Positions 45,852 through 58,800 of a DNA stretch of 64,000 bases are shown here, piece by piece. The notes below the pieces were generated by a model that was not told where the DNA came from, made no database searches, and was given only the letters and a program-made list of their open reading frames with translations. A program made the position numbers and the translations under genes. Each line of letters opens with the position of its first letter. Position 1 is the first letter of the stretch. Source of the DNA: Pleodorina starrii (taxonomy: Eukaryota > Chlorophyta > Chlorophyceae > Chlamydomonadales > Volvocaceae); NCBI GenBank assembly GCA_030267565.1, contig BRXU01000002.1, forward strand, positions 3,595,501-3,659,500, read 5' to 3'.

Positions 45852-47916
45852 GACGGGCCACAGCAGGCGGCTGCGGAGGGGCGTGGGAGGAGGGGGGGAG
45901 GGAGCAGGGGAAGCGCGGGCGCAGGCGCAGGCGGGCGCCCTGCCCTCTTTCCCGGCGTCCGTTGGTCTGGCGCCAGAATACGGATACGGATACGGCTTCT
46001 GGGCTGCGTGTGTGCTGCGCGCGCCTGTCGTGTATTCGCTGTGGCCGTGCGCTTTCGGGGCGGGCTCTGGCCTACCGGTATCCGGGGCGTGGAGGTAGCA
46101 GAGGAGGAATTGCAGGAGGAAAACTGGAGAAATAGGAGGTGTGTGTGTGTGTGTTGGTATGAGGATGTTCACGAGGGCAGTGTGTGTGCGCTGTGGATTG
46201 GAATTGCGAGGACGTGAGCGGGCCCTGTGATGTACCGTGTATCCGGGCGCCCCGGAGAGGGAGGGGAGGGGGAGAAGGAGGGGCCTGGAGACATGCGAGT
46301 GCGGGAGGGTGCGAGGTGACAGACGGTAGGGATGGTGAGCGCGGCGCGATGCAGGCTGCTAAGGGGGGGATAGGGTTTGGTCAGAGGCGGCTTTCGCGGC
46401 CTGCTACCCCGGCATTGGGAGAGAAACAGAGGTTGGCTGTGAGGAGATGGTAGGGGCGCGGTTACCGCAGAACCGCGCTTGGCGGCCAGCGTGTGGGAAC
46501 ATTGGAGCCGTGCCGGAGGTGGCGGGGCGGGATACAGCAGGGCAGGGCAGGGCGGGCAGTGTAGCGCAGGCTAAGATAAGCGGCGCAGTGACGCAGCGGC
46601 AAGAGGCGGGGTTGGCGAGAAGGGGAGGCTGCTGGTTGCGCGCACGCCCGTCTGTTTGGCGGTCGTGGCCTGCCGAATAGAGGGGGAGCGGCAGCGTCAT
46701 CCGTGCGAGCCGGCATCGTCAGGACGTCGGAGAAGATGAATGGTACTTTGGAGAAAGATGTACGGTATGAGTCATATGCCGGTAGGCTGGCTGGCAGGCC
46801 ATGAGGGAGGATGGTGGGCAGAGTCTGTGCGGAGTCGGTCTGGCTCTGAGCCGCGGTACGGAGGTGGGCTGCCAGGACCTTGCAGCGCAGGCTGCAAAGA
46901 TGGACGATGGGCCAGCACCAGTGCCGGTACCGGCGTCGATGGGGGGAGGGCTAGGAGGGGAGAACACGAGCACCGCCGGCGCGGGCGTGCCGCCCTCTGG
47001 CAGCGGCGGATCTCCGGGGACCGGGTCGTGTTTCGGTAGCATGTCTATTCTTACAAGTAGTTCCTGCAGCCGATAATGGGTTGCAAACAGCACGCACGGT
47101 GTGCCCAAACAAGGCCACTGCGTGAGATTATCCGTGTCTCACGCGGGGACAGGGAGCGGCTGTTTGCTTAGTGCGGTTACACCGCGACCTATCCGGGTGC
47201 GGAGTTAATGCGTGGAAGGTGCCTGAATCTGGGCCGCAGGGAACACCTTGCACGCCCGTCATAATCTATTCCCCGCCGCAACGGCAGCGCGCCACCGTAA
47301 GCGCACTTCCGACGAGGATTCCGCATGGAACGCGGCGACGCGCTGATGATACCTATGATACCTATATGTACCTAGTTGCTCGTCCTGTACTACAAAAGCA
47401 CGGCGCTCAAGCCATTACGGCAATACAGAAACCGAGAATAAATTAGGGCTATGAACCGCTATCAATCGTAGACACTACATCTGTATACCAATTTCCCTCG
47501 TCCATAGGACAGAAGTGGCTCGTTCGTTCAAACCTTCACGAAAAATGACGCACGGCGCGTCCGGCCAGCCTCCAGGCGCCCCCTGCAGGGCCTAACCAGG
47601 CAATCAGCAAACCGCAGCCAGCCAGCCTTAGCCATACGTGTCGAGCCTTCCGGTTGGTGCCCTAAACCGTTGACCCCCCCTCCCAAGTTACGCGCCTCAA
47701 CCCCACCCACCCGTCCATCCATCCATCCGCGGCATCAGCAGCTAGCACCCGCGATACCGGGTTCAATCCCGGGTTCCCGCCCCCCGCCGCCCTCGACCCA
47801 CGCACACACACACACACACGCACGCGCCATCGTCCGCCACGCCCTATACTGCGATGCGTCTGCCGACCCCATCGGACCACCCGCATGCATGCATGCATGC
47901 ATCGTCCCATTAGCAT
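45852..47916. other. Gap between two convergent genes
   Basis: Contains the 3' UTRs of the poly(A) polymerase gene (+) and the coiled-coil gene (-). No TGTAA was seen close to either stop. A GT tract lies at 46139-46153. A possible isolated MutS-like exon is listed separately at 47055-47117. Confidence 0.45.
47055..47117 (-). pseudogene. Possible orphan exon resembling the MutS ATPase region
   Basis: On the minus strand, 21 codons between a CGCAG acceptor and a GTAAGA donor read WPCLGTPCVLFATHYRLQEL and one further Leu. The FATHY string with flanking Leu is the conserved stretch after the Walker B of MutS-family mismatch repair ATPases. No Walker A or other MutS exon is found nearby, so this is either a relic or chance. 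Confidence 0.2.
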
Positions 47917-49144
47917 CTAGCGGCACCAGGCGGCGGTTCTCATCACCTTGCTGCTGCCGCCCATCTTGGCCTCCCGCCGGTACTGCTCCCGCCGCAGCTG
48001 CCGCGCCCGGGCCGCCTCCACCAGCCCCCCCAGCTCGTCGTGCGTCGCCACCACCGCCCCGACCACGAACTGCAGGTCCAGCTGCTCGCGGGCGCACAGC
48101 GCATCGTACAGCCGCTCCAGTACGATCTTCTCGGCAATGAGCTTCTCGTACTTCCAGATGAGGATGTTGTGGTCAATCTTGCGGGTCGTGTACTTGCTGC
48201 GCGAGGTGGCCGCCTCCTTCTCCACGCCGCCAACCGGACCTGCAGCGCCGCCACCTGGCCGCGAGACGCCTCCAGCTGCCGCCGCAGCTGCTGCTCCGCC
48301 GCCGCGGTCTGCAGCCGCAGCGCCTCGGTGGCGGACTCGGCCTTCTCAGACCGCTGCCGCAGGGGCTCAACCTCCGCCGCCAACTGCCGCAGCTCCGCCA
48401 CCTCAGCCACCGCGGCCTCCGTCGCCGCCACCTGCTGCTGCTGGCGGATCGTGACATCTGCAAGCTGGCCGCGCAGGCTCTCCAACTCGCCAAGGGCCGC
48501 CTCCAGATGTTGCTGGCAGCAGGACTCCGAGGTGGAGCGCTCGGCGACGGGCTGCTGCTGCTGCTGTGGTGGCGCCGTGGGGCGTGAGAGCAGCAGCTGC
48601 TGCTGCAGGGAGGCCACTTGCTGCTGCAGCGCGGAGATGGTTTCCTTTGCGCTGTTCAGCTCCTGGCCCTCCGCGAGCAGCTTGGCGGTCAAGTCGCGGG
48701 TAAGCTGGTCTCGGGCCTGCACGGGCAAGTTGGGCGGGGTCGCAGGAGGCCGGGAAGGACGTGAGATACAACTTAAAATACGTAGGGCTCATTCGGTGCG
48801 AAAGCTGGCCTCCCATCGCACGCTAGAGCGGCAGGTGCAAAAACTGCTGCTCCTGGGCCAAACATGTCAGGCGCCCCTTTCGAGGAGTTCTAGACAAGAC
48901 TGCTGCTTCTAGACTGCTGCTTCTATAAAGCTTCATGGCGTACCTCCAGCTCGTCACGGTGCTCGTCGACCAGGGTGATGACGAAGCCGCATACCTTGAC
49001 CGCCTCCTCCACCGATTGCAGAGCACGATCAAAGCTAGCTGCTTTGTCTGCAGGTTTCTTAAGGCCACGCCCGTCAAGGCTGACTCGGAGAAGGGTGGCA
49101 TACAATGACTCAGCACGCTTGCGAATATCGGTAATGGTCTCCAT
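47917..49144 (-). CDS. Coiled-coil protein of unknown function (apparent one-base frameshift in exon 2)
   Basis: Two minus-strand exons, 48944-49144 and 47917-48716. The ATG at 49144 starts METITDIRKRAESLYATLL; the exon junction (HRDELE/ARDQLT) is in phase with a GTACGC donor. Residues about 68-240 are a long heptad-rich coiled coil with Gln tracts (ISALQQQVASLQQQLLLS, RQQQQVAATEAAVAEVAEL). Near 48225-48236 the coding frame shifts by one base: before it VAALQVRLAA, after it VEKEAATSRSKYTTRKIDHN and a well-formed C-terminus (ILIWKYEKLIAEKIVLERLY) to the TAG at 47917. One added base makes a continuous protein of about 333 aa. It may be a cytoskeletal, centriolar or flagellar coiled-coil protein, but I do not recognise the family. 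Confidence 0.6.
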
Positions 49145-49215
49145 GTCTGTGTAAACGTGTCACGTCAGCTACGATGTGAAAATTTGCTTTGTGTGGGAGT
49201 AACGCCGAGAACAAA

Positions 49216-49428
49216 ATGTCTCACGAGGACGAAACAGGCTTTGTAGACAAGAAAGTCGCTGTTGGGGAAGACTTAATCTTGGATACGGTGAAACGTCGCA
49301 TAGGCATGCCCGTGTATGGAACTTCTGAGACAGTAAGGCCACCCAAAAGCACTCCAGGGCAAAAAGCCCAGTTACGGTACGGTATGTCAGTTTCACCAAA
49401 ACCGAAACGGGCGACGGACGAGCTCTGA
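49216..49428 (+). CDS. Possible small protein (70 aa), divergent from the coiled-coil gene
   Basis: ATG at 49216 opens MSHEDETGFVDKKVAVGED and the frame ends ATDEL at 49428. It is 71 bases from the start of the divergent coiled-coil gene, so the two could share a promoter. The composition (charged, no low complexity) is more protein-like than most short frames here, but GC content is lower than in neighbouring exons and I recognise no family. It might instead be 5' UTR or the first exon of a longer gene with a donor at GTAAGG (49334). Confidence 0.25.
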   Translation: MSHEDETGFVDKKVAVGEDLILDTVKRRIGMPVYGTSETVRPPKSTPGQKAQLRYGMSVSPKPKRATDEL

Positions 49429-49656
49429 GCACCGCCATTATCTGCAAGAAAAATCAAAACTTCATCGTACAGACTAGGCTAGGGTAAGTGAAAGCCGGTC
49501 AGTGGTTTCCGTTTGGGTGTTTAACCCGCCATACATACAAGTGCAGAGCTTTTTAGCATTCTTTTAATTATTCCCTTTAACTTTGATAAACCAGAAGGAT
49601 ATTGCTTGGTTTTAGAAATGGGAAGGAGCATCCTACCGGTTTAGGATGCGGAATTT

Positions 49657-49734
49657 ACAAGGGGGGCCGGTTTTCACACCGGTCGCTAGCCGTACAGGCT
49701 AGACAGACTGTTCATCCTACCCCAGGGGCACCCG
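49657..49734 (-). repeat. Dispersed double-hairpin element, copy B
   Basis: Inverted relative to copy A at 16188-16265. Both stem-loops are conserved. Just outside, 49628-49650 forms a further stem (GCATCCTA/TAGGATGC) that copy A does not clearly share. Confidence 0.7.
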
Positions 49735-49819
49735 CAAAGGGGTGCCAAACGCAAAGCCACCAGGGCCCACCAGCACCAAGCCCGCACGACGCACGAAGCG
49801 TGAAAGAGTCAGAGACAAG

Positions 49820-49966
49820 GAGCGCCGACCATGCTCCTGGAGAACAACACGCAAGTAGCTCCCAACCGAGTACCTGGACAGGAAGCGCCTACCATGCTCC
49901 TGGAATAACAACACACAAGTAGCTCCCAACCGAGCACCTGGACAGGAAGCGCCTACCAAGCTCCTG
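49820..49966. repeat. 63/64-bp tandem duplication (2.3 copies)
   Basis: Units start at AGCGCC (49821, 49884, 49948) and share GTAGCTCCCAACCGAG and ACCTGGACAGGAAGCGCC. It lies just beyond hairpin element copy B and may be part of the same mobile element. Confidence 0.85.
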
Positions 49967-52834
49967 GTTCATCGCAAGGGTGCAACCAAATCAGCACCCC
50001 GAGTCGCATCATGACAGCGCGACCTGACAGAACAGTCTGACCCTTGTAAAGTCGATTCCTGTTTTATATCGAGCGCCCCCTAGTAGGACGCGGCAGCACG
50101 GGCTGCGAAAAAGAAGGCCGCACGGGCGGACCCTCCTACCCAAGCGTCAGCGACGCAACCCACAGCTCTAGCAAGAAGGCAAATCCAGACGATTGCGAAT
50201 TAGCCTGCTGCCCAGCGCAGGCAGCCGGCGAGCCGTGCGCCGCCAAACCGAAGCATCATCATTGCAAGCGCTCCTGCAACGGCCGCCCCTCCCAAAGCGG
50301 CCGCGTAAGTTGGGCCCCGACAGCTTGCAGAAGTACACGCAGTCGACGAAGCTCCACAGGCGACGAGCGGAGCACCAGATGCCCAGCGAGCAGAAGATCA
50401 TCCACCATCGAACCGGAGACGCCGACCAGCCGAAGACCGAGAGAAAACGCCGAATCAACTCCTCAACGAGAAGCCAACTGGCAGGCTGAACGGCCCGAAA
50501 GCCGCAGTCGCTGCGGAGCACCCATCCCACCCAGAATCCCACAAAGGGAAGACAAAAATTGGTCACATGGTAGGAACCTATGTGTAGGAACCTATGTGTA
50601 CCGCTTGGCCACAACGCAGAACCGGGACCGGTTTAGCCAGTTTTGCTCATGGTGCTGCTGGCGGGCGATGGCGGGCGGTGGTCCGCCTGCTGGTGCGCCG
50701 GTGGATGCCGACCAGACCGACTCCGGTTCCCGGACAGGGCCCTTTTCACGCCCGATCAACAAAAATGCAAATCAGCGCATTCTTTCAGGCCGGTGTGTCA
50801 GGGTGCGTCGGGGCTGTAACGTTGGGTGCTTGGGGCACACCCAAAGCTAGGTTAGTCCGGGTTGGTAGAGGCTTCGCGGCCGCCCTGGGCGTACCGCGCC
50901 CAGGGGTGGGACACGGTGGCCTTATGACACCCGTCCTTACGAGTTGTATTGGAAAAGTTGGTGGTTTCACGCCCGCCTCACCACAGCGGCCGCACACGAA
51001 AGGTCAGCATCATGCTGATCCGACTCCACTTCTTCCATTGGGGCATCTATGGCACAGGCCTCGTCCCAGATCAGCCCGCGAGTTGCTATCGGGTTTGTTG
51101 GTGCGCCACTTGGGGGCCAGGGACCGTCACAAATTGGGGAGCCTTGCTCAAGGCAAAGTCCCCCGTGATCGCGGGTTCTTGAGCCTTCCCCACGGGGCTC
51201 GCTTGTTCCTGTCTGCGTGACTCCTGTTATCTGGTATGGGTTGTTGTGATTGTTTGTGTGGACTCCAGATCCTCGGTCGTCTGGGTGTGCTATCCTTTTG
51301 CCCTGCGTGGTTGTCTCCGCTCGGTCCGCTGCAGTGCACGGCCAGCATGCCAGCTGGGTTTACTCTTCCGGAGTCTACGGCCCCTCACTGTAACAACCAC
51401 GACGGCAATGCGTGCAGTGCATGTGCTCGTGGCGTGCAGGCTGGTGGCCCCCCGCCCGTCATCAAGAGAGGCAGCACCACCTCCGCACAGCACGACTGGA
51501 TCGCCTACTAAGGGACTCATGAACGCTTGAACTGCGCCAGCCAGGCTCACTTTTCATCGCTTGCACAGCAGGCAGCACTCCGCATATGCCTGGGAAGTGC
51601 GCACAAACGCCCGAGGGGACGAACGATGCGGGTGGGCTGCAAAGTGCAAACAGCATTGTACTTCAGGCTACTTGAACCTACACATAGCTTCATCGCAAGC
51701 GGCTTACTTCGATACCCTTGAGAAACAACGGTTAACCGACGACGATCAACATTTCATTTCCGGGCATGCGTGACTCCGATTCCCTTTTGCCTCCCCCTTC
51801 GTTAGCATGGGTACCGATTCGTTTCAGGGAATCGTAATTGGCACACGTAGTCGAACACATTCATTTCCCAGCGTGGGATCCCTTTCCAAAGAGGCGATTT
51901 CGCCAGTGATTTGGTTACTGGCCTGGTCTAGATGTTCTATTGAACATCAGACCCACAGAGTCGTGCGATCGCACGATGTAGCTGTTATCCAGCTCCTCTG
52001 TAATTAATTATTATGCGTGAAGGTACAGGATCCGATTAGTCACCCTTTTTGCTTTTGCGGCGCCTGCTGAGATACGAGAACTCTCAGGGCATTTTGGTAT
52101 TCAACAATTTCGATCATGCCTGACACAATTAGTAGCTGACAAGGGGCGGACTGGGGCAGGGCGGGCATGAAAAGTACTTCAGAATACGGTACTTCTGGCC
52201 CCAGGACAAGGTTGCAATCCTTGCCATGCAGCTCAATAACTCGTTTCTCTAATTTTAGGATTTCTGCCTTTGAGTACCTGTCACATTGTGGAACAAGGCG
52301 GAGTCGAATGAAATCATCGCTTTTCAGCAGCTTCCTGCGGGGACTGCAATCAATTCATTACGGGATGCACAGAAATGCAGGACTACTAAATTAACTGTAA
52401 TTAGTTGCAGGGCATGCCAAAGACGTACTACGTGCTGGGGAGCTGCAACGCTCTAGCGTTTCTTACAGTTATAGTCTTTAGAAAGCCTCGGACCTGCGTC
52501 AATATATAATCCACAGAAATGCCGGGTTGTGAGCTTCCCAGGGACGAGGAAACGGGCTTGGCAAATGGAAACGTAGGCAAAGGGCAATCGACTGAAGACC
52601 TTGCGCGGAGCCTGTTCGCCTCGAAGGACCATGCCATGTAAGCGTGTCGGCGTTCCAGTTGTACAGGAGGTCGTAATTGCGCACGGCGGTCTTAATTACA
52701 GCTGCAACGGCTGGAACCAAACTCTGGTTGCGTGCACGACCTGCTGCTTGTCCCGAAATAGGGCTGGGCTGGTGCGGGAGCTGCAGACCCGTACGCGAAG
52801 GGCCAAGGAAAGCGACCCGGCCGCTGCTGCCGAC

Positions 52835-55800
52835 ATGGTCGCCGAGCAGCAGACTGTGGAGCGCCGTGGCCTTGACGATCAACCCCGGAAGCTAAGACCT
52901 CAGGCAGAAAAATCGGACCTGTGGGTCGTGGGCGGCGGCAGCACAGTGCTGGGGGACGGCACATATCAGCAGGGGGCCCACAACGGCGCCAAAGAGCGGC
53001 CCCGCGGCGGCAAGGCGGAGGTTCCCCAGGCGCATCCCGCCGTGCCGACGCAGATCGGAATCAATGTCGGAAACGGCCAGGCGGCGGCGGCGGCAGCGGC
53101 GACGACGGCGAGCAGCCGCAAACCGCTGCCTGAGCGCTGCATCGGGCGCGGCGTCCTTGGAGCATGGAACACCTGCAAGGTGGGGAGGAGTACGCCCCCG
53201 TGGGTCGCTTCTCGTGTGGCAACCCCCCGTGTGGCAACAGCGCCAGCGCGCCAGCAAAGGAGGTGCAGCATCCTGCCTGTGAGCCGCCGCCCTCGGGCCC
53301 TTTGGGCCGTCCTTTGCACTCGGCGACTCCGCATCGGGAAGCCAGGCCCACGGCGGATAGGGCCCGGCACGGCACCTCCAAACGCGTCATGGGTCGGGTC
53401 GGGTTGGGTTGGGTCGGGCCTGGCCTGGCCCGCCCTCGTCACGAGCGCAATGTGGGTCGGGCGTGTTCCGAAGCCGTATCCTCCGTATCCTCCGTATCTG
53501 AGTCCGACGCCGTATCCTCTTGCAAAAAATCTCTGAGTCCGACGCCGTATCCTCAAAACTACTATCTCACACGCTGCGATCTGGGTCGGTCGGGCGTTGG
53601 GACTTGGACAAGGTCTGGCGGGCGCCTGCTTTGGGGCCTCAAATGCATCAGCGGGCCCACACGCCCACACTGCCCACACCCCCCACAAAGCACCTGCTGG
53701 GGGGTGAAGGCGAGGCTCGGCCTACCGGGCGCCGCTCGCCTCTCCCGCACCGCGCAACGAAACCCTCGCGCGGAAGCGGCACCGCGCGGAAGCGGCACCA
53801 TTCGGCGCCGCCTGCCAACACCACGCCGCCAACACCCGCCAACCCCCTCCGATCGGCCCCCGCGCCACCTTCAGCGCGTGCAACTCCGTGCTTTTCGGCC
53901 AGGCTCCAAATCACCGACCGCCACCAGCCCGCGGCCCGCTCCGCATCCGTCTCCCTGGTCGCTGCCCCCCCTCCCTCTCCCCGCTGCTCGGCCCGCTCGG
54001 ATCGCCCGGTCCTGCTTGTTCGCCTCGCTTCCCATGCGTCGTGTACCGTCATTTTCGTGTAATGCTCCTTCTCGTGGCCCTCATTCCGCCCTCACTCGCA
54101 GGATATTGCCTCCACGGTGCAGCTACACCCCATCAGCACGCTGGCGGCCCCGCTGGTGAGCACCCTGGCTCGGTCGTTGGGTCGTTGGGTCGTTGGATGG
54201 GTCGGTTGGTCGTTAACTCGGCCGGGGTCGCACCGTGCCGGCAGTCGGACCCGATGCGGGTGGTGCAGCTCGCGTTCGTGGAGCCCCCACTAGCTTCGCC
54301 GCGATTCTGCTTACCTACTTCCGTACTTCCAGGAGCAGCTTTGCCTCCCGTCCTCTCGCCGTTTCCTGTGCGTATGCCGCGCGGAAGGACGGCAACGGCT
54401 CCACCGTTGCTGTCCTTCACCTCATCTGGATACACGGGATGACGAGAGGGCTTCTCCCTCAAAACACCAACACCCCCAACACCACCAACACCCCAAACAG
54501 GCGGTGTACGTGTTGCTGGCGGGGCTGGGGGTGTGGGGCGTCCTGGCGGGCTCGCAGACGTACATGCAGCAGCGGAGGGACGACGCGCGGAGCAAGGCGG
54601 TGGACGCGGCGACGGGCTTCCAGGTGCGGTCGGGCGCTGGCTGGGCTCCGGTCGGGCGCCGGCGTGTGTGTGTGCGTGCGCGCGAGTGAGCGGAAGGCCC
54701 GACCTGGACGGTGCCGCGCCGCCCTGTTGGGGACATGGGGAGGCCGGCGCATCCAGACGGGGAATGAATTGGATCCTGGATCCCGGGCCCTCCGCCTGGA
54801 GGGCAAGTGCGCTGTCGGGAGGAACCGCTGGCAGCGGCGGACACACAAGTCATCGGGAGACGGGCTTCCGGACCCAGACCACGCACCCGACCACTCCGAA
54901 CGAACCGTTCCGCGCCCCTACCTACGCGTCCTGTAGCACACGCTCACGGTCTTGCAGCGTCCGTGACGACGCAGTTGTCTGCTCGCCTGTTCCCGTACTG
55001 TCATAACAGACCTCCTTCCGCGCCCGTGCAGCGCCACCTTCATCATAATGCCCCTCACAAGCCTCCGCAGGCTGTGCCTCCTTCCTTCCCTAGTTCCCAT
55101 TGCGGCTGTGCCTCCTGCGCATCGACAGTTCGATGCGCCTCCTCGCCAGCGCCCGAGTCCGCGCAATCCACTCACCCCCACCCCACCCCTGTCCACAGAT
55201 CCAATTGGAGCAGACGTACACGCCCGGCATCACGTTTTCGCTGCTTGTACGACAGCACCCTGAATGGCCGTACTGGCTGGAGAATTTCAACAGCACGGCG
55301 GCGGAGCTGCTGTCGCGGGTGCGCTTCTGCGGCGACGGCGGTGATGGTGGTGGGGCAGGTGGCAGTGGGGGTGGAGGGTGGCAGTGGGGGTGGGGGTGGG
55401 GGTGGAGGCCTCGCCAGCTGAGGACGCGGGGGAGGGGGCCCGCAAGCTGGGAGGTGGGTCGGGTCGTGTGGGGTCGGGTTTTCCTTGGGTGCGGCAGCCC
55501 CGGACGCCGCGCGCTGGTTGCTTGGATCCGGCTGTGGCCCAGCCAGCCAGCCGGTATCCAACGTGGCGCTGGTTTGGGTGGACGCTGCCGTTTCGGGGAA
55601 CCTGGGTCCGGCCGGGACTTGAGTAGCAGAGCTACGGCAGCTGCCTCTTGCAGCGGCGGGGGAAGGACTGTGGCGGTGGCTTGGCTGCACCGCTCAAGGG
55701 CTTGGGGTCGCGTCGCGTCGCCTACCACGCTGTAGGCGACCAGGCGCTTCAGGCACACCGGGCGCTTCAACACCCGATGTAGGGAACTGAGAAGGCACCG

Positions 55801-58800
55801 CGTCCGGGCTGGCGATGTCGCTGGACGTGCGGCTAGCACCCTACCCGCCACCACCCCTGCCTAGCGCGGCCGCCCGCTCTCCTTCCGGATGGCTGCCTAG
55901 CTGACCGATCGCCGTGCTGACTGCGCCGTGCCTTGATCGCCTTGACTTCTCTCCGTGCGGCCGCCGCAGACCCCCGCCGGCGCGCTCTGGAACCTTCAGC
56001 TGCAGCCCTTCGGGCAGCTGATGGCGATACACCCCATGCGGCCCTCCGACGAGCCGTTGGTCAACCCGCCGCAAGACCAGCTGGCAGGTGGGTGCGACTG
56101 GGGATGGGGGGGGCGGCCTCGCGGGGGTTGCACGCAGAACAGTCCGCCGGGCCCGCGCAGCAGCAGCGCCCGAGCAGCATGAAGTGTGGGGCTGGGGGGA
56201 GGGGGAGCAGCGGGCGCCGGCCGGCAGCGGCGGGCGCCGTCCCGGCAGCGGCGGGCGGTTTCCCAGGTGCCGCTGTGGCATGCGTGCGCGTGCGTGCGTG
56301 CGTGCGTGCTAGCGAGCGCGGCTCCATCTTCCCGCGCCCGTCCGCCGCGACAGGATTCGTGGGGGCCACCGTTACCCTGTCTCGTGGGCCCTTCCCCCGC
56401 TTCGCGTCCCGGACCGCGTTAGCTAGCCGTCCCTGCCGCTCACCTTTCCTCCCTCCCCCACCCTTTAAGCCGCCTTCACATCTTGCCTGCTGCTGCTGCT
56501 GCTGCTGCTCATGCTCCCCCTCTCCTCTCTCACTCACGTCTTCGCCGCTGCAGCCGCCGCCGCTGCCGTCGGTGCCTGCCTGCCTTCCTTCCTTCCTTCA
56601 CCACTGCCGCTGCTGCCCCGCGCCCTGCCCCTGACTGCCCCCCAACTGTTGCCTGCCGCCACCACAACCACCACCACCGCCGCCGCACTGGTCCAGACCC
56701 CGCGCGGCGGGAGAGCGTTCTGACCGCCATCAGCAGCCGGCAGCCGCAGATCGCGGGGCCGCTGACGCTGAGACAGGGCTTCATGGGGGCGCTCATCCGC
56801 TATCCCATCTTCGTGCGTGAGTTGGGTCGGTGCTGCCCGTTGGACGTCTTTGGTCGCTTCCTGCTGGTTGGTTTCTGGGTGGGTGGGACTTGGGACTGCC
56901 TCGCAAGGCCAACCCTGCGCCGCCCGCAGTGCCTACCGGTAGATGGTCACCCGCTCTCACTTCGTGCCCCACGACCTCGCATCCCCCGCGATCCTCCCAC
57001 ACACACCCTGGCCTGCGATGCAACGCCAACGGAGGCAGCGGACCGCGACGCGGAGGAGACGTTTGGGTTTCTCTACCGCGAGAACGCCACCGCCATCCCC
57101 TACTCGCAGCTGCCGGCCAGTGTGCGCAACTGCTCGGTGTGCTACAACGCCACCAGTCGGGAGAAGTGGTGCGTGTCTGATGTCTGAGTCCGCGGCTGTG
57201 GCTGCGGCTGGGGTGTGTGGGGATTAGGGTAATAAGAACGGCCCGGGGCGAGGGGAACGCAACGCAGTTAGGGTGTGTATGTGTGTGAGGGGGAGGGGCG
57301 GTGAAGGTGAGACCGCAGCGCTTGGGACGGAGAGGGGTGGTGGTGGTCTTTTCGCCTGGGGCTGTGCGGCGAGGGAAGGGGAGGGGAGGGCAGCCGCGCG
57401 CAGAGAAAGCCGCACACCGGCCCCGCCCTGCTGTTGCCGCTGATGCGTCGCTCCCTTCTTTTTCCGTCTTATCCCTTCATTTTCCGTCTTTTCCCTTCTC
57501 TTCTCATCCCATCCTTTTCTCCCGTCCCCCAGGTGGGGCCTCTTGACCCTGGTGATCAACTACGAGGCGGTGATGCAAGGCGACGACGCATACCTGGCTA
57601 CGCTGCGCAAGCAGGCAAGCGGCAGCGGGTGCAGCGGCTGCCGGGCACTGGGGTTGGGCCCCCCTACACACACTGCCCACATCCGCGCCCCCCTCCCCCT
57701 CCCAGAGAAGGCAACCTGCCCCCGCCTTCCTTGCACCCTTGCGCCGTAGGGCTTCTACTACTCGCTGGTGCGGCCCCTCAACGCCACCGACGAGCAGCTC
57801 ATCTACGCCTCGGGGCCCTCCTCGCTGCGGGACACAGACGCGGTGACGGTGGAGGTCAAGGCGCTCAACAGCGTGTGGCTGCTGAGGGTGGGTGGCGGGG
57901 GGCGGGTGGATTGGGGGGCCTGCATGGACGGCTTCATGGATGGCCCGCTGGGTGGGCGGCTGGGCGGCCTGTTGGGTGGGCGGCAGTTTGGCGGCATGAC
58001 GGCTGCTTGGCGCGGTGCGGACTCGGCGATCCGGGGCGCGAGCGCTTCGCGCTCGGCGCCAACGCTGGCTCCTCCGGTTGACACTTTATGGACGCGCGGC
58101 TCGCCCGCGAGACTTTGCACGCGGTTACGGTGCGGTGTTCTTCTTGTACTCGCCCTGGTTGTCAGCTGCTGTTCCACACCCCGCAGGCTACCGGTACCCT
58201 GACCCCCTGCCCGCGGCGTGTTGCCCCTCCCCAGCTCCCCAGCTCCCCTCCCGTTCGGGTCCCTCCCTCCTTCCCAGGTCCCCGCCCTCGCTGCGCTTTG
58301 CCTTTCTTACGCCTCTCACCCGGGTCTTGCCCCCCGCCTCCTGTGCCTGCCTCCCGGGCCAGGTGGTCCCCTCGGACGGCTTCGCCCCGAGCTGGACCGT
58401 GCCCCTGGTGGTGGCGGTGCTGCTGATGGCGCTGCTGGTTTCAGCGCTGCTGCTGGTGGCCATCTCCTCACTCAAAAGGGCCAGAATGCTGCTGGAGGAG
58501 ACCAGGGTGCGAGGAGGGCATGAATAAAATATCGCAGCGGAGAAGAAGGAGGAGGGGGGGAGGGGCGGGTGAGGAGAGGCGGGGTGAGGAGGGGTGGGAG
58601 GGCAATGTGGGCGGGGAGGGGTTTTGTGCAGGGACAGGAGCGGGAGGCGCCGGGGTTGGGACCATGATGGGTGGGTGGGTGGTGACCGGGGCGGGGCGGG
58701 GAGGGACGGGAGCGATTGGGACGGCGGCGGTTTGGCGGGCCGTGGCAGGGTGCTGCCGCCGCCGCCGGCCGCTGCTGGTGGTTCCTTCTTTTGCCATTCC

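Larger units (their letters stand above)
49429..52834. other. Repeat-rich gap, probable transposon remnants
   Basis: No gene can be supported. It holds the second copy of the double-hairpin element (49657-49734), a 63-bp tandem duplication (49820-49966), and a 14-base direct repeat AGGAACCTATGTGT (around 50573-50600). Frames at 50168-50614 (-) and 50594-51220 (+) are open for 148 and 208 codons but show no recognisable domain. The mixture suggests one or more degenerate mobile elements between about 49640 and 51240. 51500-52600 is AT-richer and featureless to me. Confidence 0.45.

Noticed and set aside
47757..47773. Perfect tRNA-like T-arm (CCGGG, TTCAATC loop, CCGGG)
   Set aside because: No matching acceptor stem, D-arm or anticodon arm in the 100 bases upstream. 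At most a tRNA-derived relic.
50594..51220. 208-codon plus-strand frame
   Set aside because: No ATG context, domain or codon character to support it; lies in probable transposon debris.
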